Position numbers and translations under genes: made by a program | The notes under the pieces: generated by a model | What the model saw: the letters and a program-made list of their open reading frames with translations, nothing else | What the model was told of the DNA's origin: nothing | Databases searched by the model: none | Assembly: GCA_037043015.1 (NCBI GenBank) | Contig: CM073321.1 | Location: 7,398,001-7,462,000, forward strand | Direction: 5' to 3' | Source of the DNA: Bryum argenteum | Taxonomy: Eukaryota > Streptophyta > Bryopsida > Bryales > Bryaceae | Length of the DNA: 64,000 bases | Part shown: positions 54,270-64,000 of the stretch, one piece after another | Numbering within the stretch: position 1 is the first letter of the stretch | Layout of the letters: each line of letters begins with the position of its first letter

Positions 54270-54657
54270 GAGGTAACTCTAATTAAATGATGACGTCAGC
54301 CCTAATTACACCCCAAACATGAAGACAAAAAAAACTTTGTTAATTTGATAAAAGTGAAGTCAACTTAAACCTTAATAAATTCTCATTATTTAAATCATTC
54401 TTTCGATTAAATAATGACGTCAGCCCCAATTTCACATATTATGTAAAATAAATCATTTGCAAGTGGGAGCTTATTCCACGGAAATGGGGTGTTCTTCTGG
54501 CTAAAAATAAACATTTTTGGACAAAAATCAATGGTAATAGGATCCTTATGTTCCTAAAAAAATTTGAAAAGCGAGCGGAGAAATTCACGAAAAAGTACCA
54601 AAAATTACGCTCACCGCTCTACGCTCTACGCTCTACGCTCATGCTGCAACTTTCCCC
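54270..54657. mobile_element. TIR element, part 1, abutting the MULE C-terminal half
   Basis: Two ATGACGTCAGCCC words (54,290 and 54,415) and a run of CGCTCACCGCTCTACGCTC (54,608-54,640) end in TGCAACTTTCCCC at 54,657. It matches the end at 990. Immediately after it lies GGAACGGAGT (54,658-54,667), which is found inverted at 57,213-57,222 beside the other element end. Confidence 0.6.
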
Positions 54658-56731
54658 GGAACGGAGTAGAAGCGCTGCAGTTTCAAGGGTTCATTGTCAA
54701 CACTGCGCAAGCTCACTGGAACGTTGTGCGGATCATTTCCAGCTCCGAAGACCCTAAAGTGCCCATCGAAGGCCGCGAGCGGACTTGCTACTTCCATTGG
54801 ACGCAATCCCTTGAGAAACACACCAAACAATACATTGTGCACGAGTTGCAGGATCAACATCGACATCTTTGTAAGCAATACAAAGATGCACGCACCATGG
54901 CTGAGGCGGAGACAAGATATTGGGCGACCCGAGCGTGGTGGGCGTCGACGCAGGCCACCTCCGAAGTTGGATTAGGTCACCTCGAACACTGGCTTGCATT
55001 CTGGCACTTCCGATACAGGCAGTGGGGTGGCTTCATGGAACTGGTAAGTCCGCTGCCACTGTAGCAATTATGTACACGTGATTTCATGTCTAATAAATCC
55101 GTAAAATACATTTACTTTTTTTTCATAGATCATTATACTTTTTTGAACTTTTACATTAACAACTATTTAAATTATTTTTCTAAAAAACAATTTCTTTTTA
55201 GATCGAACTTGCGGAACTGCAAGTTTAACCCGCTTTAGATATCGTGATCAACTTCGTTTGTTTCTAAGTCAACTGTCTGTGCACCTTGCAGGAAAATAAA
55301 TATTCAGCCGAGGAGCTGGCGGAGATGCCTTCATGTAACCTTGTGGAATCTATTCATAACAAATGGTTGCAAGCGTCCGGCAACAAGGGTGGGGACTTGT
55401 ACGTTGCAGCTATTGATGATTATGTTCATGCTTTCCTCCAAGTTGTAGGATACCACGACTTCAACGGAGGTGGTAAGGGTGGTAATGAACCAACATCCGA
55501 AGAACTATTGCTTCGTGTTGCCCATAAAGCTCAACAAACCGGCGATTCATCAGGCCTCACAAAGGCAGTTTTATGACTATCCAGGAGCTGAAAAGATTTG
55601 TACCCGCGACGCCCACCTTGAGGGGGCCAAGGAGTTCGGTCTAAGACACGTAAGGCTGATGTTCCAATTGGAGCTGATGATCAAACGCACAGATCTGACA
55701 CCGTGAGCTACTCATATCTTCGAATTGGGAGACGGGTTACCCGAGGTTGTGCTGAAAATCTAAGTACTATCCATGAAGAGGATGAAGTTGAGGAGCCACC
55801 GACTAAATCATTGACTTTTGGTGGACCTAGTATCGAACGTGTGACTGTTGTTTAGGAGACTAAAGTAGACAAGAGGCTGTGGCACATTGCCCGTTTGATG
55901 GAGAATTCTGCCAAGGCTTGTTGGGGTATCATGCGAAAGAGTAAAAAAAGATGTGACTCACGAATTATTCAGAAGGCGAAGGCGACCGCAGCTCGAAGTT
56001 ACACCGGAGTATGGCAACGCCTTGAAGAGGGGCCAAGAAAAATTGATCGGTTCTTTTTTTGTGCGGATGATATTGAGAGGTGTGTGAAGGGTCATCGTCG
56101 CAAGTGGATTGAGCCATTCTCTCTAAGCCAGGATAGACCCCCTATTCCTTCAATATGGCCTGTTAAGATAGGCACTAACCTTACACGTGATGAAATGGAG
56201 GCGTTGTAGAATGCAGGCTTTTGACTACCACAAAAAGAACAACTTCCTTCAAACCGCACTTTCAATAATGCTGCCCCACCAAGAGACTTGTCTCATATTC
56301 CAGTCCCAGAGAAGCCGGACGTGTTCCCTAGGTCAAGAAGATCGAAGAACATGAAACGCATTCTAGCTATGACTTCAAAGCACATGAAGAATATTGAGTC
56401 TGTCACCTCAATGCAGGCCAGAATTCTGAAGGTGACCATGATCCCTCAGCCTGGTTTTGGGTGTATCGTAGACTTGGAGTCGGATTCGGATGCAGTTTAT
56501 AGACTTTCAATTAGTAAATTCCCGGATTGCTCATGCCCAGTGTTCAAGAAAACAATTTTTACGTTAGAACGGAGAGATCCATATAGACTGTGCAAGCACC
56601 TATACTTCATCACGGTTTTGGTTTGCAAATTTGATCCGGATGCTGACCTCTTCATCCACGCGGCCACTCTTAGTTTCAACGAGGTGAAGAAGATTCTGGA
56701 GGGAGGAATCCTAGACCATGCTATAGATTAG
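54658..56731 (+). pseudogene. MULE transposase, C-terminal half (SWIM finger), inverted from its N-half
   Basis: The exon 54,658-55,043 reads LQFQGFIVNTAQAHWNVVR, RTCYFHWTQSLEKHTKQYI and FWHFRYRQWG. A GT-AG intron follows, then the exon from 55,292 reads NLVESIHNKWLQASGNKGGD. After several stops and frame changes come CWGIMRKSKKRC (55,920) and a SWIM finger in 56,288-56,731 (DCSCPVFKK ... YRLCKHLYFI). In this Mutator-like family the segment equivalent to GFIVNTAQ is usually GFMADSAQ, so an Asp is replaced by Asn. The N-terminal half lies at 57,213-58,961 on the other strand. Confidence 0.75.
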
Positions 56732-56739
56732 AATGTCTT

Positions 56740-57212
56740 ATATCTACTCATCTACATACGCTATATGTTAGTCTTATGATTGTGTGCTTCACACTTTACA
56801 TGATATTTTTTCACAACGTATTAAAAATAATTATACCAGTACCTACATGTAGAACAAATCTTGCCAATTTGTCTAACTCGGAGTACTAATCATTTAGTAA
56901 TATTACTTTAGAAACCTCTTTGCATTTACGAATTGTGATGTACTCTTGAGTTTTGTAGTCAAGTCTAACCAAATTCAAGGAACTTAAGCCTTACTTTCCA
57001 CGGGTTTGGGTCACTAAATCCATGGTAACAAGTCAAGAATATTCGAATATTCACAAGAATTGTCGAAAATTATCCTCTAATTTTTTTTAAAAGACTATTT
57101 TTAGAAAAGGTTTTACTAAAAGTACAAAAACCGCCCTAAAAATTTAAAATCTTACCGCTCACCGCTCACCGCTCAACGCTCACCGCTCAACGCTCACACG
57201 GTAGCAACGTCC
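56740..57212. mobile_element. TIR element, part 2, abutting the MULE N-terminal half
   Basis: AT-rich sequence ending in a run of CCGCTCACCGCTCAACGCTC units (57,153-57,196) and GGTAGCAACGTCC (to 57,212). It is the same terminus type as at 990 and 54,657. It is followed directly by ACTCCGTTCC, the reverse complement of the 10 bp after part 1. Confidence 0.55.
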
Positions 57213-58961
57213 ACTCCGTTCCTGTCTATGACATGGTTGAGGTTCTTCCAGAAGACGATTTGAGCTTCTCCGTCTTCAGATTGGATATCACAGCATGCAA
57301 TAGTTAGAATGCGGCAGATTTTTGAGTCATAAACATGGCACGCCATGGTGGTCCAGTTCTTGACACGCTTGATGTAGTTGGACATCATCCACGCGTGGGA
57401 CAAGTCGCCTCGGGGCTGCATACAACGAACAAGGTCAACACCGCTTCCAAGGCCGACCTCGGACATCTTGAAAATGAAAACTCTGTCACTTTCATCTCCT
57501 TGGCCTGGGAACTAGTTACGTTGGATGTAAGCCCAGTTGCTGAGGCCTTGAAGCTTGGTGATTCCATCAAGAACACCGTATCTGCGCAATTGCTTGAAAG
57601 TGGTAATACGATTTCTGACGCTCGGAGAGTTCAACTCTTTACACTGAGTGAAGATAGGTTCTAGCTCCTGGAGGGTGAGCTTGGAGGTTACAGGGTCACC
57701 TTCTTCATGGAGAAGTAAGTTTCTGAGTAAGTCTTTGCTTGCCTCTATGACTAATTTGGACGTGGTAGCTTGTGGGTTACGTTCTACGTGCTCCTCTATT
57801 AACTCATCAATTATTTCACGTGCACATCTGTAGTCTCCGACCTTGACAGGATGTTCGTAGGTATCGATATGCACACATGCCCGCTCTTGACTCTCCTCTC
57901 CGAATACGTAGAGTATTTTAGAAGGGCATAGAGCAACACAAACGGGAGGTTCTTTGCAGATCTTACAGACCAGTGTTGAAGAAGGAGGAGGCGCGAGGCC
58001 GACCGAGAAGGGGTCCTTGGTAAAGCCCTCCACTCCACCTCATTCACTTGTGCTCTGCGGTCACGTCGTAGCAAGAAGCCGCAGTTTTCATTGTCGCATT
58101 GAAGATGATCTACACAGTTAGAGTAGCAGAATGACAAAGCGAGGTTGTTGCTGATGTTAGTAGTCATTGTCCTGGTCGATACATGACCATCGTATCTTTT
58201 GTCCATCCCTTCCATAGATTTGGCTACCTTGACAGCAGTAGTCGGTAGAACGGGAGGGAGAATGTACAGGACATCACCGTTGAAAGTGGGAGGCAGGAAA
58301 GAGACGTTGTGAGTACGAATGGACTGGAAATCAATTTTCTTGAGTATAGTTTTGTTTCGAGACATGCTACCTAGTCTCCGGAGCGAGGAAAGAATGTTTT
58401 TATGTTTTTCGACTTTGGACGCGGGAAGAGAAACAAGGGTGGTTCGGAGAGTGTGTTCATAACCAGACGAGGGGGGAGGCAGATTCGATGATAGTCGGCG
58501 GGACTGGATGGACGCTTTTCTTTCATTGTCAGATGAATCAGAAATATCGATACGGACTTCGAGTCCGGGTTCGACCTTGACACGAGCAAGAACCGGAATA
58601 ACTGTGGAGATGGTAGAAAAACTACAAGGAGTGAGGAGGACAGTGGAGGCGTTCAAGACGGACTCTGATGAAGCCGAAGAGTCGATACTGTTTGGGCCGT
58701 AGCTTATACATATCAGTGTTACTCCCTAGGGCGACTGGTTCGACGAGGACAGAGTACTCGACAAGATTAGTGTTTGGATCTAGTACCTGATTCTCTAACC
58801 AGAGAGAGGACTAATCAAACCCGAAACGAGTTGCTAGCCAAGACGGAGTGACTTCTCCTACTCCATTCCCCCCAAAAGGAATGCAGATGGGAGGACTTAA
58901 GTCTTCAGACCTAATGGCAATGACGTCTACAGCAGGAGGCAGGGGAGCGGAGGATGCCATG
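57213..58961 (-). pseudogene. MULE transposase, N-terminal half
   Basis: Minus strand. A start at about 58,961 reads MASSAPLPPAVDV. After frame changes, 58,656-58,020 includes RTHNVSFLPPTFNGDV. 58,000-57,512 reads CKICKEPPVCVALCPSK and QGLSNWAYIQRN. After a stop, 57,466-57,213 reads VDLVRCMQPRGDLSHAWMM, KNWTTMACHVYD and CCDIQSEDGEAQIVFWKNLN, ending at RNGV. This is the segment that precedes GF.(A/V)(D/N).AQ in related Mutator-like transposases. The missing continuation is found at 54,658 on the plus strand. Confidence 0.7.
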
Positions 58962-59074
58962 ATAGACACACGCGTGGAAGACAATATCAACACGTGCGCG
59001 GAGAAAGAGAGTCTTAGGTGCATTTTGAATGTTCAAATAGGAACAATTGGTATAAGGTTTTTGCATACGTATTG

Positions 59075-59498
59075 AATACATATGAGACGTAATTTCTTAT
59101 AATAAAATGTACAGATACCCGATACTCTTAATCGTGAGCATGATGATTTCAAAGCACATTACTTGTAATACTTATATTATCTAGACTGACATAATTGCAT
59201 TAAGTAGTCACGATTAAAAATATTAGATCCGTCAATAAAATAAGTAGATGTACAAGGTAAAGTGACGGCGGCAGTCATTGTCTGAGATATAATTGGATAA
59301 TAGATGCGTTCAAAAATTAGCTTATATTGAATTGTCAGACAAGGTCCTAGCAAGATGTTAGGGAATATGCGTTGGCTGATTAGAGTTTGTTAGCCGCACA
59401 TGGAAACTCATATAATGGAGTTGAAACCCGTAGTTCAACCTCTTCATTTGCAGTGAGAACTCTTGGACTCGTAAGGTGGATCGTGTGACACAAGCAGC
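59075..59498. other. Intergenic region between divergent genes
   Basis: AT-rich, no gene seen. It lies between the minus-strand MULE half and the plus-strand hypothetical gene. Confidence 0.35.
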
Positions 59499-60234
59499 AT
59501 GGACGAAACCGCTAGCTGTAGTGAGAGAGGAAATCAAATAGGTCAGAGAAAGAAGAAGCAGAGGGGTGGTATGAAGTTCAGTAATTCTAAAGCACTGAAG
59601 CGTAGTGCTTTGCGGAAGCGGGATGGGACAAGCTTTAGCGGTGATGATCGGGAGCCAGACGGGTACGATATATTGATAGACGATGATGTGCTACCTCCAT
59701 TTAGGCGGACTATTAAGATGCGAACGCTCAACCTCGACAGTGTTGCGGAGTGTGTCGAGACGGACGAAGCTAATGAAGAGGAGGAGGAAGGGCGTAGAAG
59801 GTAGTTCAGGACGTCTAGCAAGACTGTTTGCGTGTATGGGGATGAAAATGGAGGTGTGGACTCTAAATATGAGGTAAATGGATTAGTGTTTGTTACAAAT
59901 ATGTGGATATTTGTAAAGGTCAAACTATTCCCAAATAAGTATATGAATTAAAATCAACATGTGTTGTCTTCCGGGTTGCAGAGGATTGGAAGAGGAAGAC
60001 GATCGATCCAGAGATGGAGCAACAATGTTTGAGGAGAAAAGAGTCACTGATATGGGCGAGAGAGCAGAAGCCTCTTTTCATCAGGGGACACAGAATGATA
60101 TGGCGGATGCATTTGAGGCAAGTGCTGAAGAATTAGAGGAGGTACATGAGAAACCCTACTTCCTGGTTTACTGTGAGGACTTAGGGTTGGTTAAGTATAT
60201 AATCAATGAGAATTCATTCTTCAATTCCATGTAG
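59499..60234 (+). CDS. Hypothetical small basic/acidic protein, possibly two exons
   Basis: 59,499-59,804 encodes 101 residues from MDETASCSERGNQ: Lys/Arg-rich (GQRKKKQRGGMK, ALKRSALRKRDG) then acidic (ETDEANEEEEE). A GTAAATGG donor-like site near 59,874 and CGGGTTGCAG near 59,980 could splice to an acidic helical piece ending EKPYFLVYCEDLGLVKYI at 60,234. The family is not recognised. It is divergent from the MULE N-half, so it could be a second gene of that element, but nothing in the sequence proves it. Confidence 0.3.
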
Positions 60235-60394
60235 TTTTGACGTTTGATATGTATTTAAGAGGATTTCATGATATTTATGGACCTACGTCTGAGTAATATA
60301 TTTAATAGTGATTTTATAGTGCAAATATTGTTTTGATAGTGGTATGAATTATACGTAACATCCGTATACAAATGTACGAGACAATGATGTAAAT

Positions 60395-61000
60395 GTAAGG
60401 CAAGGTTGTCATATCGGGCGTGTTGAGGCAATCGGGCGGACAAAACGGATGTACGAGTTGTCCTGAACGGACGGGCGTGCCCGCCCACCTTGATAGTAGG
60501 AGGCGTGTAATTTTTTCATGGGTAAGAAACTTTGCAGTAAAAAGCCACGTAGGATGTGACGTGTAAGTCCATCGTGGCGTCGGGGCGGGTGAAATTGTGC
60601 CATGGCGGGTGAACTTTTGTTAGGGCGGGTGAACTTTCTAGGGGACGGGAGAACTTTAGAGGGGGGGTGAACTTTTGAGGAGGCGGGTGAACTTTGGTGG
60701 CGGGGTGGGTGAGAGGGGGCAAGGGGAGGGGGAGAGGGGGCAGGGCGGGGGATGGGGTTAGGGCGGGGGGGATAGGGCGAGGGAAGGGGGGTGCAGGGGA
60801 AGGGGGGCTAGAGAGAGGGATAAGGGGGGGTAGAGGGAGAGATAAGGGGGGTAGAGGGAGGGATAAGGGGGGGTAGAGGGAGGGATAAGGGGGAGGTAGG
60901 GGGATGGATAAGGGGGGGTAGGGGGAGGAATAAGCGTGAGGGAGGTGGAATAGGAGAGGGGGTAAGGAGGGTTGCTGCGTTTTTTAAATTTTTTTTAAAT
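60395..61000. repeat. Terminal block and G-rich minisatellite (inverted copy of 15.9-16.5 kb)
   Basis: Starts near GGTTGTCATATCGGGCGTG, continues with GGCGGGTGAACTTT units, then GGGGGGTAGAGGGAGGGATAA units about 24 bp long (60,810-60,900). Its left edge corresponds to the right edge at about 16,528. Confidence 0.7.
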
Positions 61001-61004
61001 AAAA

Positions 61005-61690
61005 TGTTATTGAAGAGGAATGAAATAAACATAACACTACCCACCAGTATATTCTCTAGTCTTAATATAAATTATTATCCTAAAATCAAATATATGGTTA
61101 AACCATTAGGATGATAGATTTATTTGTAATATAGTATTGGGAAGAAGAATGAAATAAACATAATACTACCCACTATTATATCCTTTAGTCTTAATATAAA
61201 TAGTAAGCATAAAATCAAATATATGGTTAAACCATTAGGATGATAGATTTATTTGTAATATAGTATTGGGAAGAAGAATGAAATAAACATAATACTACCC
61301 ACCATTATATCCTTTAGTCTTAATATAAATAGTAAGCGTAAAATTAAATATATGGTTAAACCATTAGAATGATAAATTTATTTGTAATATAGTATTGGGA
61401 AGAAGAATGAAATAAACATAATACTAACCACCATTATATCCTTTAGTCTTAATATAAATAGTAAGCGTAAAATCAAATATATGGTTAAACCATTAGAATG
61501 ATAAATTTATTTGTAATATAGTATTGGGAAGAAGAATGAAATAAACATAATACTAACCACCATTATATCCTTTAGTCTTAATATAAATAGTAAGCGTAAA
61601 ATCAAATATATGGTTAAACCATTAGAATGATAAATTTATTTGTAATATAGTATTGGGAAGAAGAATGAAATAAACATAATAGAAGGTGGG
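61005..61690. repeat. AT-rich tandem array, ~129-bp unit, about 5 copies
   Basis: GAAGAAGAATGAAATAAACA recurs at about 61,141, 61,271, 61,401, 61,530 and 61,659. Each unit includes ATATATGGTTAAACCATTAG, which contains the palindrome TGGTTAAACCA. It is the reverse orientation of the array at 9.85-10.4 kb and is more homogeneous. Confidence 0.85.
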
Positions 61691-62860
61691 ATTGGAGAGA
61701 AATAGCACACATTTTAAGAAGATCATTTTTTTCGAGATGTGGTAGCTAGACTTTGAAATAGAGGGAGGAATTGGTTTGTAGTGGGGCAAATTTGAATAAA
61801 AGGGGGAAGTATGGAAACTTCAATTCTCTCTTTTCTTGGATCCCCCTTGGCTCCTTCTTCCACGTACTGGGTATTTTTAAGGTAATGAAGTCCAAACATT
61901 CCCTCATTAAAGTCGGGATTTGGAGTATCCCGGATATAGTGGGGGAATGTTTGGATTTCCAATGATTGGATTGACCATCATTCCACTCCTCTTCCACTTC
62001 CTCCCCTTCTCTCCTCTTCCCTCCCCTTCTCTCCCCACTCCTCCCTTTCTTTTCTTCTCCTCCCCCCTCACCTGCCCCTTCATCCTCCCCCACCCCACCC
62101 TCACCCCCCTCTCACCCTCACCTTCCCCCTCACTCCACCCTCATCCTCACCCCCCTCACCATCACTCCTATCACTCGACCTTACCTCCTCCGCCCTACCC
62201 CCCCGGTACCCGCCCCCCCCCTCCCGTTCTCGGCCTACCCCCCCTCCCGGCCTACCCCCTGTTACCCGGCCTACCCCCCGTTACCCGGCCTACCCCCCCC
62301 CGTTACCTACCCTACGCCCCGGTAGCGCCCTTGCCCCCCGTCACCCGCCCTACCCCCCCACCTCACCTCCCCCTCACCCTCACCCTCCCCCTCACCCTCA
62401 CCCCCTCTCACCCTTCCCTTCGTCCCCTTTCACCCTCACCCTCCCTCCTCTCACCTCACACCCCCCTCTCACCCTCACCCCCTCTCACCCCCTACCCCCC
62501 CCCCCCATAACCCGCCCCTTCCCATCTCACCCACCCCACGTAGTTTTTTGAAAAATTTTGCAAAGGTTTTTGTCATCTCTCTCATCAATCTTATGTTTTG
62601 CAAACAAGCATCATTAATGGGATAAGCAAATCCAAACATTCCCTCATTAAAGTCGGGATTTGGAGTATCCCGGATATAGTGGGGGAATGTTTGGATTTCC
62701 AGTGATTGGATTGACCATCATTCCACTCCTCTTCCACTTCCTCGCCTTCTCTCCTCTTCCCTCCCCTTCTCTCCCCACTCCTCCCTTTCTTTTCTTATAC
62801 TCCCCCCTCACCCGCCCCCTCATCCTCACCCCCCCTCACCCCAAGTTAGAGAAGGTAGGG
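61691..62860. repeat. Composite repeat in inverted orientation
   Basis: Two cores (about 61,897-61,980 and 62,632-62,720) contain GGAGTATCCCGGATATAGTG and lie ~736 bp apart. They are separated by C-rich minisatellite (CCCGTTACCCGGCCTACC and similar) and a CAAAACATAAGATTG-like block in reverse. This is the same family as 6.9-9.8 kb on the opposite strand. Confidence 0.8.
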
Positions 62861-63190
62861 GGGGGGTTAGGGAGGGTTAGAGGGGGTAGGGGGGGGGAAG
62901 GGGATAAGGGGGGGTTGGTATATATTTTAATTTTATTTTACTTTTTTTTTAATCTTTTTAAAAAAAATTAAAATTTTTTAAAATTTTTTTAGGGGTGGGG
63001 GAGGGGGGGAGGTTAGAGGCGGGAGTGGAGGGGGTAGGGGTAGGGTAGAGGGGTTAGGAGAGGGATTAAGGTATAGGGGGGGTAAAGGGGGTAGCGGTGT
63101 TCTTTATTTATTTTATTTATTTTATTTATTTTTTACTTTTTGTTTATTTTTTTTAAAATTATTTTTTTGAGTTTTTCTAATATTTGTTTT
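62861..63190. repeat. G-rich and T-rich low-complexity DNA
   Basis: GGGGGTAGGG-type runs alternate with T/A homopolymer tracts. It mirrors the A-rich and C-rich block at 3.67-4.19 kb. Confidence 0.65.
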
Positions 63191-63740
63191 TGTGGTATTT
63201 ACAGAGCAATTCATGCATAGGTTGAGTGATATTTGGCAAGGTATGGAACCAATAAATATGTGCACCCAACTCAAAACAATGCAATTAAATATGTCATACG
63301 AAGATGTACAAATGCATCGAATAAGAGAAGTTGCTGCGTATATTATATGTATGTGCACAAATGGGGAGTACATATAGTATTGTAATTATCCATGCAATCC
63401 TTCTACATACAGTAGGCACACGCTAACTTCGAAGACCGCTAAACTAAATAGTTGAATTACGGAAACAACACATGGGCATGGTCCAATTAAATGGATACTT
63501 TTCCAAGGCCTCTTTAACATCGGACACTGTCAACCTTTTGGACACGTCTGGGTCCTAGAGGGCTTTTAATTTGAAACTGAGGTGCTCGTGATTCATGGCG
63601 CAGACTGTGCGGTGTGACATAAAATACTTCATATCGTACTCTTCTTGCCAAATGCGTTGTGCTAACCACCCGGCGGAGAATGCATCGGCTGCCTTGGATT
63701 CCATATGTGTTTGCATTCCATAAAACCCCATATTTGTTAT
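63190..63740 (-). pseudogene. Kinase-like gene, copy 3, C-terminal fragment with 3' flank
   Basis: On the minus strand about 63,740-63,444 encodes KAADAFSAGWLAQRIWQEEY, SHRTVCAMNHEHLSFKLKAL, a stop, then DPDVSKRLTVSDV and FNWTMPMCCFRNS. It matches the end of copy 1 (3070-3364). Here Trp is present where copy 1 has a stop. The catalytic part is absent; upstream sequence is unrelated. The 3' flank 63,190-63,440 matches 3380-3665. Confidence 0.65.
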
Positions 63741-64000
63741 ATTGGGAAATATGCAGGACTTTGGGAGATTTAAGAGTAGAGAATCATCTAAAATATCGAT
63801 CAATGTTAAGCATAAAGTACTAGATCGTGCATCAAACATGATATGAATATATGTAAAAAGAGACATCGCTCTGAACAAACAATAGAAAAAGGATGAGAAT
63901 AAAAGAATATTCCATTTATTCGCTTGTAAATATCAATCATGATTCACAGAATGTGTCCTACAAAAGAAATGACTATCAAATCTGTACATAATTTCTTCTG
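63741..64000. other. Unassigned sequence at window end
   Basis: AT-rich. It is joined abruptly to the truncated kinase fragment. No feature recognised. Confidence 0.3.

Overview
The window looks like nuclear DNA of a streptophyte (a land plant or a close charophyte relative). The reasons are GT-AG introns of about 80-380 bases, recognisable pieces of plant host genes (a CRM-domain organelle splicing factor, an X8/CBM43 protein, a GRV2/RME-8 DnaJ protein, a BIG-type ARF-GEF, ClpX), and typical plant transposons (CACTA, hAT, MULE, Ty1/copia, LTR remnants). I cannot name the species. I found no intact housekeeping gene, tRNA, rRNA or CRISPR array. Most genes are broken by stops or frameshifts, so this reads as a transposon-rich, decaying region.

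Layout. 0-4 kb: end of a TIR element with (CCGCTCA)n termini, a 1.0-kb CACTA element with a CAT target duplication, then a protein-kinase-like pseudogene. 4-11 kb: a promoter module, a coiled-coil/RING pseudogene, a G-rich composite tandem array and an AT-rich array. 11-16.5 kb: the same promoter module in front of a broken hAT transposase. 16.5-22 kb: a ~207-bp satellite, a second kinase-like gene (minus strand) and a second RING gene (plus strand) sharing a short divergent promoter region. 22.6-28.7 kb: an unknown minus-strand gene split by a 4.9-kb TG..CA element (A) with a TGTTC target duplication. 30.7-33.8 kb: two small ADD-type zinc-finger genes flanking a copia gag remnant. 35.1-38.0 kb: an internally deleted copy (B) of element A lying inside a 142-bp inverted repeat. 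38.0-47.5 kb: pieces of at least six unrelated host genes, all on the plus strand and all with introns kept. 48.4-52.7 kb: a multi-exon gene combining a ParB-like domain with a DNA N4/N6 methylase-like domain. 52.9-59.0 kb: a 21-bp-TIR element and a MULE transposase split in two oppositely oriented halves. 60.4-64 kb: inverted copies of the repeats and the kinase seen at the left end.

How the parts relate. Two ideas organise the window. First, kinase-like, RING-like and hAT coding units are shuffled together with the same GC-rich repeats and, in two cases, the same promoter. Second, the 42.3-52.8 kb stretch is punctuated by 11 copies of a short near-palindrome. These copies lie between the captured host-gene fragments and on both sides of the ParB-methylase gene, which suggests one mosaic element or one shared process of sequence acquisition. 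The ParB-methylase gene, the paired small ADD genes and this palindrome-delimited mosaic are the best candidates for something undescribed.
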